NCBI RefSeq assembly: GCF_030272615.1
Contig: NC_081413.1
Location: 165,662,580-165,722,579 of the forward strand
DNA length: 60,000 nt
Direction: 5' to 3'
Source of the DNA: Cryptomeria japonica
Taxonomy: Eukaryota; Streptophyta; Pinopsida; Cupressales; Cupressaceae
Shown: positions 21,988 through 33,281 of the stretch, one piece after another
Layout: each line of letters opens with the position of its first letter
How positions within the stretch are numbered: position 1 is the stretch's first letter
The notes under the pieces: generated by a model
What the model saw: the letters and a program-made list of their open reading frames with translations, nothing else
Told to the model about the DNA's origin: nothing
Database searches by the model: none
Made by a program: the position numbers and the translations under genes

Positions 21988-24667
21988 TTCAATTGGCGCT
22001 TTTCCCGTGTGCCGGAAGGAGTCATATATGTCGAAGATGTCAAAGCTTACGTTCATTGTCACATTGAGGATTTGGGAACCAGTGATATTAAGAGCATGTA
22101 TATAAGTGAGTTGATGGGAGATTCTAGAAAGATTAAGCCCGAGTATCAGCATATTGAGGATCTAGGGTTTATCGACATTCTGGATATTCTGAAATTTAAA
22201 GATGAGATTGTCATATATGTTTTAAGCAGAGTGCATGGAGAATTTATCTGGTTGGATAGACCATATAAGATCTCAAAACAGGCGATCAGGGCAATCACCA
22301 ATTTACTGCATGTTGGACAATGTCAAGAGAAGAAGGTTTCTAATGATTATGTCAACAAGATCATTGGTGCAACATCGTACAAGTGATCAATGAGGGTTAG
22401 CACTATCACCGAAAGAGACATCAGATTCGGAAACATGATTATTGGTTAGAAGGTAACTCAATGAAACCGTCTAAATTTTGTTTCCAGTTCCTACATTTAT
22501 GCAGCACATAAGATGATGAGGGAGAATAAGAAGTTGGATCTTTGTGGATGTATGTTGGATGAATTGTTAATTAACCTAGGGAAGATCAAAGGAGAGAAGA
22601 AAGGAACATTCTGGTATGGAAATATGATTATTTGCTTAATGTTGTTTTTCATTAATGAAACTACTAGTTTTGGGAAAATACAATGGGCATTTGATATCCC
22701 AGTAGGGAGGCAACTGAAACAATCTATTGCGATTTTGGGTAGTCAGCGAGATGACAAAGTTTGGGGTTACTTTAAGGTATTCCTGAAGGCTATGAATTCT
22801 AGGAAAAGGATTCCAAAGTACATTTTTGAGAAATACTCAATCGAGATATGCTTCATGGTCAGGAAAGATGAAACTTTGATGGAGGGAGTCAAGCCTTAGA
22901 AAATTTGGATTGAAGAGATGGGTTATGAAGTCGATGCACAAATTCTAGATGCTTATGTAAAGTTGCTAATTGATACACCTATTGATGAAACTGTAAAAAC
23001 CTTTGGTACTGCTAAGCAGAAGAAGTAAGAAGTTGAAACTGAGTTTAACCAGAAGAAGAGGGAGAAGCAGCGGGGCAAGGCAAGCAAGTTTGTGGAACAA
23101 GTATCACAGGACATAAAAGCATTAATTGATGTTGTTCCGGAAAAAGGAAGGAAGAGAAAAGAACCAAAAATTATTAGTGAGCCTATTCCATCAGAATCTA
23201 GATCTAATGATGACACACCCTTAGCATTCAAGAGGGTATAAAGGAAGAAAACTGAAGAGACTAAGGTGGAAGCAAAGAAGCAACCGATTAGGAAAGTTAC
23301 AATTAGGGTACTGCCACATAAATAAGCTCCAAAAGAAACAACTTCTGCCCCATCCGGTACTGGAAGAAGAAAGAAGATGGATGACATTGATCTGGCGCTT
23401 GTCACTGGTAATGTAACTATTATTCCACCAAAGACTTGTGCAAAATTAGTAGATGAAATAACTAAGGATGGTATGTTAAAGAATGTATAATTTTATTATG
23501 AGCATTTGGATGATGATTAACAGAGAGAAGTTGAGGAAGCAGTTTTTATTGTATTTAGATATATATAAGAAATCCTTGTTAGAAATTGAAAATCAAATAT
23601 CGGTATAGTTATATGAAAAATTAGATGCTAGAAGATTATCAGCAATGGAGGAGGACAAGCATATAAAGATTCAAGATTTGTTATCTATTTGTGCAACTAT
23701 TACTCCAGAGGAGTTGGACAAGACTCTTGAGGTTGCAGACAAAAATCTTTTTCACAGCAAACACAGAATAGTAAGTCTTATGTTAGGTAGGGTTAATGAG
23801 ATAGTAAAGGAGACCTGAAAGGCATGGGTTCAATTCTTTGCAGCAAACCCTAGTTTTCATACTTAACTGAAAGCTAAAACAGATACTACAGACATCCCAG
23901 TTGAAGGGAAAGGTAAAGGTATAATGGATACCACATCTACAATTTTGAAGAATATTAAGATATTGGATATTGAGCCCCTGGTAGAATCTAATGTACAAAA
24001 CACAGAGACAATACTGACAAATGTAGATATACCGGCAGATACAGAGAGTGTACAGGTTACTAATGTTGAGGACAATAATCCTCCAAATCAGAATGTACAG
24101 GTTGGAGACACAGTTCATAAGGAGGAACCAATAGTAACTGATACTGCACTAAGTGGCAAAGCCACCGATGCAAGTGAGGAAGCTATAAAAGTTAAACCAT
24201 CAGAGGAGAAGAAAAAGAAATCTAGAAGGGAACTAATAGTGAGCCCATCATTGTTGTCAATTGACACCTCGCAGCTTGAATAGAAAAGCATTACTGAGAT
24301 GAGTTCTATTGAGCTCATGATGATGGTTGCATAGAAAATGATGAAGGAAGGATCTATGGACAAAGGAGTCATTGATCAGTCAATCCCTATTTTATAGAGA
24401 CTTGTCCCAGAGTGAAAATTTGACAAAGAAGAAAGCCCATCTAGTAAGCTTAAGATAATCACAGAGCACATTTCAAAAGACTTTCGATCCATACATCAGA
24501 TATCAAATCAACAGGCATTGGAGAGGTTTACTCAAGCCAAGAGAGAAACATTTGATCAGATGATTCAGTCAGAGAAGAATGATATTAATGATAATCTAAA
24601 TTTGATTGATAATGCTTTGAGGTGGTGTACTAATATTTATAGAGTATGTTGTAACATAGGTTTACTT
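21988..24667 (+). pseudogene. Second ORF of family-1 element (ORF2), part before the LINE insertion
   Basis: Unknown function. Homologous, segment by segment, to the second ORF of the minus-strand family: VPEGVIYVED / VPAGVIFEEG, IEDLG, KIKPEY, LSRVHG, IQWAFDIPVGRQLKQSI / IQWSADQPVTKQIKESL, KYSIEICF / KYEEDICF and MGYEV. The conserved N-terminal domain ends near 22970. It is followed by a Lys-rich nuclear-localisation-like stretch (23000-23380) and acidic, low-complexity sequence (23920-24290) with KPSEEKKKKSRR. About a dozen in-frame stops and at least one frameshift make it non-functional. No RT, protease or integrase motif occurs. Confidence 0.7.
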
Positions 24668-26455
24668 GCAGGGAATGATGGTGCGGATTTCTTAACTTTT
24701 GGGGTCTCTAGGGGATGTTATGCAGATCATCTGGCTTTTGGTGGGGGTAAGGGACCTACTCATGCTGAGACTAAGCCTATTCTTGTTTGTAAGTCTATTT
24801 CTATTAATCTGGAAGAAGAGATGGTTAAAGAGATTGATCAGGTTGCCTCTGATCTTTCTTCTACTGTGGCTATATGTCAGTTTAGGGGTTTTTGGCCCAG
24901 TCTCTTGAGACTCCATGACTAGATCTCTAAGCATTAGAAACCCCTCATTTCAAATTCGATTCATATTTTCCCTTTAGCCAAAGGTTTTTTTATTTCCAAG
25001 TTTGATAAAGTGGTAGATAGAAAGATCATTATATGTGACCATTTTTTTACTTGGGAGAATCAGTTCCCTTTGATGATTAAACCCTAGCATGAGATTTTAA
25101 TCCTTCATCTGAATCCTTCTATAAAATGTTGATTTGGGTTAGATTCCCCAACCTCCCACTTCATCTTTAAGTAGACTAGCTCCTTGAGGAAGTGGGTGAG
25201 GCGTTGGGATATTTTCTTATGGTGGATGTGGATTGCTCTGATATCCTCCATTCCACCTATACTCATATTTTGGTAGATATTGATGCTTCTAAGGGGCTGC
25301 CAGCAGAGATCAAACTTTCGACCCCCAAGGGTTTCTAGATTCAACCTTTGGATTATGAAGGGATTCCCTTCAAATATAGAAGATGCTTCAAGACTGGGCA
25401 TGTCGCAGCTAAATATGATTTAGAGAAAGTTAAAGTGAAGAAGCCCTCTTCATGGTGGAAAGGTGTCTCTTCTCAACATTATATGGTTTTTAAAATCTCT
25501 TCTCAAATGGTTGGTCAGGATCTTCCCATCAATGGCTCTAAAGTACCTATGGCAGATTCTGCTAGATCTGCCCCCTTGGTTCTTGGGACAGGATCTGATA
25601 CTCCTTAAGTGGATGTTGTTGGTGTTGTCCCTTCTATTGATGTTTCAAATGGTATTCTTGCTTCGAGTCCTTATGAGCCATCTGGTGGCCCTAATATATT
25701 ACTTATTGTATTTGTCCCTATTATTGGGTGTGTCAAGATTCTGGATGGTATGTCTACTGGAGATGCCCCTATACCTGTTTCTGCTTCTGATGCATATGTT
25801 GGAGCTGTCCCATTGTCTGTTTCTTCTTCCAAGGATGTGCCTAGACCTGTCTCTATTGGTCTTGTTGTCTCTTCAATGTTTGGTGGCCTCTCCTTGGGCG
25901 TTGGGTTTCCTACCTTGGATTCGCTGGATTGGCAAGCTAAGGCTACTAAGGTTGAATAAGTCTGGATTTTAGTTAAAAGAAAACATTCTAAAAGGTCTTC
26001 ACTTTCTTTTGACATGACCCTTAGATCCCAAAAGAAGGGATCCAAAGGGAAATCCTAATGATGGTTGTTTGCTCCAGGTTGGGGGTGCCTGTTGTTAAAA
26101 CCCCTTAGGGCAATTGGAACTTTATTTTACCTTTTCTTTTTTACTACTCGATGTATCTCCTTTTGGATCTCGGACTGCCTGCAGATTTTCTATGTATATG
26201 TTTTTATTTGTAAGGCAACTTTTCATTTTGGAGGAGTCAGTCTATTTCGATCCCCTTTCTTGGCTTTGTTCTATCTCGTCTTAGTTCAGCTTCGTTTAGT
26301 GATTATTCTTGAATATCTTTAGCTATGGGGTTGGTTTGTTGTTGTGGTTTGTTTTGGCTTAATGTCTTGTTAAGTCCAAACTGATCTCATTTTGTAAAGG
26401 GCTTCGGGTCCCTTCAAAACTTGTTTTTTCTTTAATAAAAAACATAGGTTTACTT
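24653..26455 (+). mobile_element. ORF1-only LINE insertion with 15-bp target duplication
   Basis: AACATAGGTTTACTT occurs at 24653-24667 and 26441-26455. Between them lies 1,773 bp ending in GGGCTTCGGGTCCCTT...TTTAATAAAAA, a plant-LINE-like 3' end with a short A-rich tail. The body encodes only ORF1: a DUF4283-type RNA-binding domain, a degenerate CCHC (RRCFKTGHVAAKY), and a C-terminal SFDMTLRSQKKGSKGK. No endonuclease or RT is present, so it was probably mobilised by another LINE. Confidence 0.85.
24668..26060 (+). pseudogene. LINE ORF1 (DUF4283/zinc-knuckle protein), decayed
   Basis: LINE ORF1 proteins coat the element RNA. The frame reads DUF4283-like sequence (VVDRKIIICDHFFTWENQFP; then LVDIDASKGLPAEIKL and PLDYEGIPFKYRRCFKTGH at ~25270-25400), a Ser/Val/Pro-rich linker, and the basic end LRSQKKGSKGK near 26055. 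Stops at ~24920, ~24950, ~25085 and ~25607, and small frameshifts around 25100-25190, disable it. The first zinc-knuckle Cys appears as Arg. It differs from the ORF1 of the host LINE at 59.5-60 kb, so it comes from another family. Confidence 0.8.
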
Positions 26456-27110
26456 AGAGAAAAGACAGATAAAGGAATTAAGGATATTCAGGAAAAGATT
26501 GTAGGTATAGTCAATTCTTTTGATGGTTCACATTCATTGACTACGTCTGTTGATGGTCACATTTTGGTTTTGGAAGCCCAAGTTTTAGCGCTTGAGAGAG
26601 AAAAAGATAAAATCATAAGGAGATCCAGAGGTCTTAAAGGTTTGGTGAGTCCCCGGTTGAATTCATTAAGTGTACATAAAAAGGAGTGTATAGATTTGGT
26701 TGGTAAGCCCACACCGGCATAACTTAAGGATAAAGATTCATAGGCCCATATGCTTAATGGACTTGTGTCTATTTTTGGCATGCTCAAATCAGGTTGGGAT
26801 ACCTATCTAGAGCTTTTGGAGAAAGCCTATCTGGAAATCTTTAAGTTTATTCAGCTCCAGTAAGGTATTTTTGGACATTCTTCGTACAATCTTTCATTCT
26901 TAGTCCCGGTTTTTGGTATTTTTTGGCATTGATGTCAAAGCGGGAGTATAGGTGAAAAATATATTCTTGGCATCAAGAGATATGGAGGTATGGATTATTT
27001 TGTATTAATCATGATCACAGATGGATATTCATCTCAGGGGGAGCAGTCTCGGGATGAAACTGGCAGATGGAAACCATTATCATTTTTCACATGAGTGTTT
27101 CCATCAATGC
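26456..27110 (+). pseudogene. Second ORF of family-1 element, part after the LINE insertion
   Basis: Continues the frame broken at 24667: a helical, coiled-coil-like segment (HILVLEAQVLALEREKDKII, 26560-26620) and, after one stop at ~26720, another helical stretch to ~26860. The C-terminal coiled coil matches the organisation, though not obviously the sequence, of the minus-strand ORF2. 26870-27110 is non-coding. Confidence 0.6.
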
Positions 27111-27111
27111 C

Positions 27112-27122
27112 AAAGGGGGAGA
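27112..27122 (+). other. Polypurine tract of family-1 element
   Basis: AAAGGGGGAGA immediately before the 3' LTR (TGTTGGC at 27124). Confidence 0.85.
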
Positions 27123-27123
27123 T

Positions 27124-28039
27124 TGTTGGCAATTGACACTCTTTTTTTTTGTTTCAATATGTTGTCATTGATGGCAACATGTTTTGGCTTTCACATTGTG
27201 GTTTGGTTGATTACTGGCAGACACTTCACCAGCATTGGCACCGGCACCGGTAGGTATCTTCACCAGTTGGAAGGAATTCTTTGGTTACCACCATTACAGG
27301 CTGACATGACTTCATCAGGTTATCGGTATTGGAGGTCAACATCATTTTGGGAAATCTGGCATCAGCAATTGATTTTGATATTTATGTATATATGTTATTG
27401 AGCCGACATGTATATTCTTTCTATAATTATCTTTGTAAGCGGACATAAGGCATGATGGATTGTAAAGGGTATATAGGTTAGTTGATTAGATATTTGTTGT
27501 ATGATGGATGTAAGGTTATAGAATGTAATGGAGATGCAAGATATGTAAGAGAGATCATGTATGTGAGGAAATTTATGTAAGAGGTTATTCCGGTAAGGGT
27601 TTAGGGTTCTAGACCGGAATAGGCAGAGCTTAACCAGAACTGTATTCAGGCATAGAAGATGTTATCTTTGTAGTTCACTCAATTCTCTGGACTGTAGTCT
27701 GGATTTTTATGTAGTCAGTGACTCCTTTTGTGATTGAGCAGTTCTCTCTAGGCTGTAAGCCTTCCTGCAAGTGCAGGCCCCTATACTCTATAATAACTTT
27801 TCATATGGCTAGTGGATTGATATTGTGGCTCACAAATCCCACCATGGTTTTTCCACATATAAATCTTTGTGTTGTGGTATTCATTTGTGTGATTGTCTTA
27901 TTGGTTGCTTTACTTCTTTCAATCTTATATGTATCAGTATACCAGTTGGTGAATGCATGTTTTAATAAGGTTAAAATTGATCATTCTGGTAGAACATTGA
28001 TTCACCCCCCCCCCCTCTCAGTGTTCCTCGATTCCAACA
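27124..28039 (+). repeat. 3' LTR of family-1 element
   Basis: TGTTGGCAATTG...GATTCCAACA; 916 bp. It contains a C homopolymer (~28007-28016) near the end, where the 5' LTR has CTCCCCCTC. Confidence 0.9.
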
Positions 28040-30567
28040 TTCCCAACATGAGCTTTCCACCAGTCATGTATAAAACAAATGATTAACTAATTCCTCATCC
28101 TGAATACACATGACACACCAACTTGGTCTGGTGGTACCTATTGTTTTTAACATATTCTCTATCAACACTCTGCCATGTAAAGCAATTCATAAGAAGGCAC
28201 CTACCATGGATAAATTTCTCCTATGCCAACACAGTCTATATGGCCAACACGGGTTCCTCAACCTCCTCCTTTTCACTTCATATCCCCACTTAACTTTGTA
28301 TTCTCTTGATTTGGAGGCACACCACAAGAGTGAGTCCTCAACCACTGTACAAAACATCGGCCTTTGTTTCAATAAAGAGTCTAGTTTGGCACAAAGTTCT
28401 AAATTTCCTATATTTATGTTCTTCCACCTAACTATGTCTCCCTCCTAACCATGCTCGACCATGTAATTGATTACCTTTTCCCCTACAATCTCCTGAAACT
28501 GTGAAATCCAATTGTGATCTTCGAAGAGTTCTACCAAGGGTCTTTCACCCCCCCCCCCCCAAGAATCGTACCAAAAATTTTCTTTTCTTCCATTCCCTAT
28601 GCCAAGATAAGTGGTCAATGATGAGATTTATGCCTTCCCATAGAAAACTCCGAACTGTTGAGCCTTTCTCAGCATTTTCCACTGTAAATATTTTGTCGGC
28701 ATCCTCGGAGTCCAAGTATTTGCTTCTCATAACTCTGTACCATAGTCTCTCTGGATGCTTGTACATCATCCAAGATAATTTGGCTCCTAGGGCTATATTT
28801 TGAAGACCAATTTTCCTGAGCCCCGCCCCTCCGTCCTCCTTTGAGAGACAAGCAATGTCCCAATTGATAAGAGGGATTTTTCTCTCCTCCTTCGCTCCTT
28901 CCCAAATGAATTTATTTAGCAGTCCATCAAGCTTGCTGCAAGCATTGCTCGACATCTTGAAACAAGTCATGTTGTATATTGGAATTGCCAACAGAACTGA
29001 CCTGATCATTTGAATCCTACCCGCTTGCAAAAGACATCAATTCTTCCACAACACAAATTTTGCTTTACACTTATTGATAACTTCCTCCCATATTTGAGTT
29101 TTCCTTGCTCCCGCATTAATGAGAATCCCCAAGTATTTAAGCGAAAATTTTCCGGTTTGAAATTCTAACTTATTTGCAATCTTGGCTTGTATTTGTTTGC
29201 TTTTGTTCAGGAAGTAAATCTGAGATTTCTCCTTATTCATAAATTGACCAAAGGCGGCCGCATACACATCTAACGTGTCCTTAATGGATATGGCTTCCTC
29301 CATCGATGCCACTCCAATGAGTAGTGTGTCATCTGCAAATTGAGAATGAGTGATAGGCTCGATTTGCGGATGGACTCTAATACCCCTCCACAATTCCTAC
29401 CTGTTGTGATTTTTTATGCTATTACTCAACGCTTCCACCACCAACAAAAAAAGAAAGGGAGATAGTGGATTGCCTTGTCTCAAACCATTAGTAACCTCAA
29501 AAAAACCACAAACTGAACTATTCACCAATAGATAAAATCTTACAATAGAAATACAAAATTTAACGCATTCTATCCACTTATGATCAAACCCAAATTTCCT
29601 TAAGACTTGACTAAGAAAGCTCCAAATGACCCTATCATAGGCTTTGGATACATCTAACTTAATGGCCATACCTTTCAGTTTTTCCTTGACCATTGAGTGA
29701 AATACTTCCGACTTTAGCACAATGCTATCTATGACCTCTCTACCTGGAGTGAAGCCATTCTGGTTTTCTAATATCAACTTCAGGAGAATCTTCTTCAGTC
29801 TATTGGACATTGCCTTAGCTATAATCTTATAGAGTGAATTGGAAAGAGAAATAGGTCAGAATTCCGCCATTGTTACACAACATTGCTTCTTGGGAATCAA
29901 TGCTATCATCGTACGATTGATAGCCTTGATAAACTTCCTCATCTTCCTAAATTCCTCAACCACCTTCCATATGTCATTCCCCATAAAATTCCAAGATTTC
30001 TAAAAAACTTCTACCGTAAAACCATCTGGTTCGGGAGCTTTTTAAGGATGGAGGTAAAAAGTGGCTTCTTTCACTTCTTCAAGAGAATACGAGCCCAACA
30101 ACAAGGTGTTATCTTCCTCAAACACCAAGTTTTCTATGGAATCCTCCACCAATGGAAAGTTACCAGTCGTTGGAATAACACCTCTACCCAAGACCTCTTC
30201 AAAGTGTTCAATGGCCACAAGTTCAATTTCCTTCGAGGACACACACCACCAGTCACTACCATTTTTTATAGCAGAGATCTTATTGAGCAATCTCTTCGCC
30301 TTGATTGAGGCATCAAAAAATTTAGTATTAGTGTCCCCATCTGCTATCCACAACTCCTTGGATTTGTCCCTCCAATATAATTCCTCCCTCTTTGAGATTT
30401 AAAGAAATTGGTCTTTCAATCTCTTTTCCATTTCAAATTAAACATTGGACATACCAATTGCCATGACTCTAGAATTAAGCAATTCTAAATCCTCTTCTAA
30501 TTTCAATTTTTCAGAGAAGATGTTTTTCAAAGATAATTTATTCCAAATTTTGATCTTATATTTTAGA
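28040..30567 (-). pseudogene. LINE segment 3: reverse transcriptase and following region of ORF2
   Basis: Reverse transcriptase of an L1-type LINE. Reading down the minus strand: a linker with WIADGDTNTKFFDASIKAKR (~30350), RT palm motifs NGFTPGREVIDSI, AIKLDVSKAYDRV and GLRQGNPLSPFLF (29400-29810), the catalytic FADDTLL (~29330), and thumb/C-terminal sequence (LKYLGILI; then GRIQMIRSVL and INWDIACLSKEDGG, 28545-29030). A zf-RVT-like part (GEY.VKWGYE; 28050-28372) follows. The frame is broken by several stops, a shift near 29395, and a G/C homopolymer at ~28550. Both ends are insertion sites: CACTA at 30568, LTR element at 28039. Confidence 0.92.
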
Positions 30568-30583
30568 CACTAATACATTCGGA
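30568..30583 (+). repeat. CACTA left terminal inverted repeat
   Basis: CACTAATACATTCGGA; one mismatch to the right terminus. Subterminal TTTCGACTGAGG and TTCCGAC follow. Confidence 0.92.
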
Positions 30584-31020
30584 CTAGAATTTCGACTGAG
30601 GTTTCCGACAGAGAAGGTATATTGTGGCCAAATTTGATTTTTTTTTTTTAAAATGCCCACATTCATCATAATTCTGACGGAAATTACCCATTTGGTTTCG
30701 ATGAAGAAGGCATTAGAAATGAGAATTTTCTTTTTTTCAAAAAAGTGCTCGAGTTCATCGTAATTCCAATGACAGCAGCCGTTACAAAATAAAAAAAGAG
30801 GCAGGGAATTCATTTGTGAATTGCAATCTCGCGTAGGCGTCCGTGGTGACTTCAACCCCCAAGAACGTCAAACCCGCGTCGAAGGAAATCCCACGTAGGA
30901 GGTAGATTAAAATTGCCCTAGTTTTTAATTTCATGTTGCAAAAAATATGCATGTGGTGGTTAATTGTCCTAGTTTAATCTCGTAAAACCATAGAACTGTG
31001 ATTGAGGAGTGATCGTTCAA
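30584..31020 (+). other. CACTA left subterminal region
   Basis: Non-coding. Short motifs TTTCGAC, TTCCGAC and ATTCTGACGGAAATTA resemble those near the right end (GGAATTACGACGAA, TTTCGACC). In En/Spm such repeats bind the TnpA-type protein; that role here is inferred. Confidence 0.5.
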
Positions 31021-31027
31021 TTTTGTA

Positions 31028-31770
31028 TCAGCAATCCCTTCCTCCCGTATACGCGCGTGTTGATTGTTCACATGAGATCACATCTCTTTGTGGCATCGTA
31101 TCAAACAATTCACGAGCCTTGTCCATGTTTCCACATTTTGCATTCACGTCAAGCAGGGCATTTGCAAGTACAACACCTAACAAAATTCCTCTATCCGTTA
31201 TGCTTTGATGGATGTCCATACCCTGTTTCAATGCTCCCATTTTTGCACAGGTCGGGAGGATGCTGGCAAAGGTTGTGGAATTTGGCTTTATGCCTTCCAA
31301 TTTCATTTGCTTGAAAGTGTCTAAAGCCTTTTCGACAAATCCATTTTGTGCATATCCAACAATCATTGCAGTCCATGAGACAACATTTCTTTCAAGCATT
31401 CTATCAAATAGTTCGCGTGCCTTGTCTATGCTTCCACTTTTTGCATAAATGTCTACCAAGGTAGTTACAACTACAACATCTGACAAAATTTCTCTATCCT
31501 TTATGCTTCGATGAATGTCCATACCCTGTTCCAAATCTCCCATTTTGGCACAGGCAGGGAGGATAGTAGCAATGGTCGTGGAATTTGTCTTTACACCTAT
31601 TGATTGCATTTGCTTGAAAGTTTCTAAAGCCTTCTCAACAAATCCATTTTGTGCAGTTGCAACTACATCTGAAAAAATTCCTCTATCTTTTATGCTTTGA
31701 TGGATGTCCATACCCTGTTCCAAAGCTCCCATTTTGGCATAGGCTGGGAGTAGGCTGGCAAACGTAACTA
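31028..31770 (-). pseudogene. Captured pentatricopeptide-repeat (PPR) gene fragment
   Basis: PPR proteins bind organelle RNA; their genes are abundant in plants. The minus-strand frame (~234 residues plus an upstream TFASLLPAYAKMGAL stretch) shows PLS-class motifs: LVDIYAKSGSIDKARELFD, NVVSWTAMIVGYAQNGF, VEKALDTFKQMKLEGIKPN, STTFASILPTCAKMGAL and ARELFDTMPQRDVIS. The first repeat lacks about 34 residues between FSDVV and ATAQNGF compared with the second. No start, targeting peptide or terminal E/DYW domain is present. It lies ~460 bp inside the CACTA end and antisense to the transposase, so it is best read as host sequence captured by the transposon. Confidence 0.88.
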
Positions 31771-33281
31771 AAGAAATGCAATGATCAGCTCCAAAGACAT
31801 CAAACCACTACTAACAAAACCAAGAGTCTAAAATATGATACGGAATAGTGTGAGCTGTCCTGAAATAAAATATTTTATTTTCAATTTCAACTAAAACATA
31901 ATTACTCAGCCATTTAATGTTATTAATAAGTGTTTAATTTATGAAAGAGATAAATGGCTGGCCACAAGTACATTAGTTACTAAATACACACAAATAAGTG
32001 AATTTGATATTCAAAACTATCTACAATGAATTCAATTCTTGTCCATTAGTCATTTATGTTTGCAATAAGCATCTTTCTTTGTTTTTCTTAATCTTTATTC
32101 ATAGTTATGTGCATATTTCACATTCTATAATTAGGATATCAATTGCTATGGCTGAACACTAGCATGATGTTTGTGTTGTGGTATAGATGCGTGGAAACAT
32201 AATTATTGGATTGTTATATTATAGAGATCATAAATCTAGATATCGCATATTAGTTATAGCTCTTCTTGGATTGAGTCTAAAGTTGACATACAGTCATAAA
32301 GCCATTATTAGCATATCTATCCATTTCTAGTAAAGACAATTGAGAAAGTCATTTTGATATTGAGAGTTTCTTATCTATTTACCTATTGATCATTATTAAG
32401 CCATAATATTTAGGTCAATTTATCACTCTTGCAAAACCTTTGTAAGTGTCCTAGATTGTCCCTACTACTCACTCTTCAATTCAGAAAAATGGAGTTCTAA
32501 AGATTTGTTGCACAAGATGGTGTTGAATGTATCAACAAGGCTAGCATGGAAGGCATGTTCAAGCTTCCACTTGTACAACTTACAACAAATGATTTGTTGA
32601 TAGAAGAAATTCTTGAAATAGGGATACAATCAAAAGACAAGTAAGTACATACAAACCTCCTCAGTTGAAAGTAAAATCTGTGTATAAAAAGAGTACATTG
32701 AATCCCAATCCATAAACACAATAAAGATATCGATGGAGACTTAGTTGGATGTATCAAGTCGCACCAAAGTTGTTAGAGTATGCTAAGCTAGTACATAATG
32801 TTTCGTAAAGCCACATTAGTATTTTACCCAGATCATTATCTACCAAAACTAACTATAGTAATCCTTTTGAGGATTAATTTCATGGTGCTAGATCTTCATT
32901 TAGTTCCACTTCTTGCTGGAGATAAGAACAGTTATTTCTTGAGGTAGATGAATGTCCCATCAACAAAGGATAAGACCCTTTCTAGAATATAACAAATTCT
33001 ACTCCAACAAAATATCATGGGGGTTTCACTAGAGATATTGAATAAGAGATAGACTTCTACTGCTACATTAAAAGCATTGGCATCTTCTTCATTTATTGAT
33101 GTAAACTCTATGTGACTCCACCACAACCAACAAAGGTGTAAAAAGTTGTTTGCAATGCATGAATTTTTAGGATTGTCCTTTGAGAAAATAGAATTTAAGT
33201 ATGGAAGCAGGATCTACCAGCTCCTGAGGGAAAGACCATGTCAGACAATAATTTCTATTTTCTTGCCTGTGAAGAAAGACC
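31771..33281. other. CACTA non-coding DNA between PPR fragment and transposase
   Basis: AT-rich; no supportable exon. It may include promoter or 5' exons of the transposase gene, but I cannot define them. Confidence 0.4.

Larger units (their letters stand above)
19434..28044 (+). mobile_element. Complete pol-less LTR retrotransposon, family 1
   Basis: LTRs 19439-20360 (922 bp) and 27124-28039 (916 bp), both TGTTGGCAATTG...GATTCCAACA. The PBS lies directly after the first and AAAGGGGGAGA before the second. Flanks CTCCC (19434-19438) and TTCCC (28040-28044) are a 5-bp duplication with one mismatch. Inside, in order: a zinc-knuckle Gag, a second long ORF homologous to that of the minus-strand elements at 48-59 kb, an ORF1-only LINE insertion, and the end of the second ORF. 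I find no protease, RT, RNase H or integrase motif belonging to this element. It lies within a minus-strand LINE. LTR differences and many stop codons indicate considerable age. Confidence 0.88.

Noticed and set aside
24668-26440. Reading this block as part of the host LTR element's polyprotein
   Set aside because: It is bounded by a 15-bp direct duplication and a LINE-type 3' end, and ORF2 of the LTR element continues on both sides.
28501-28803. Plus-strand frame over the RT region
   Set aside because: Antisense of LINE ORF2; the minus-strand RT motifs are clear.
31028-31770. Functional PPR gene
   Set aside because: No start, targeting peptide or terminal domain, an internal repeat deletion, and it lies within transposon borders.
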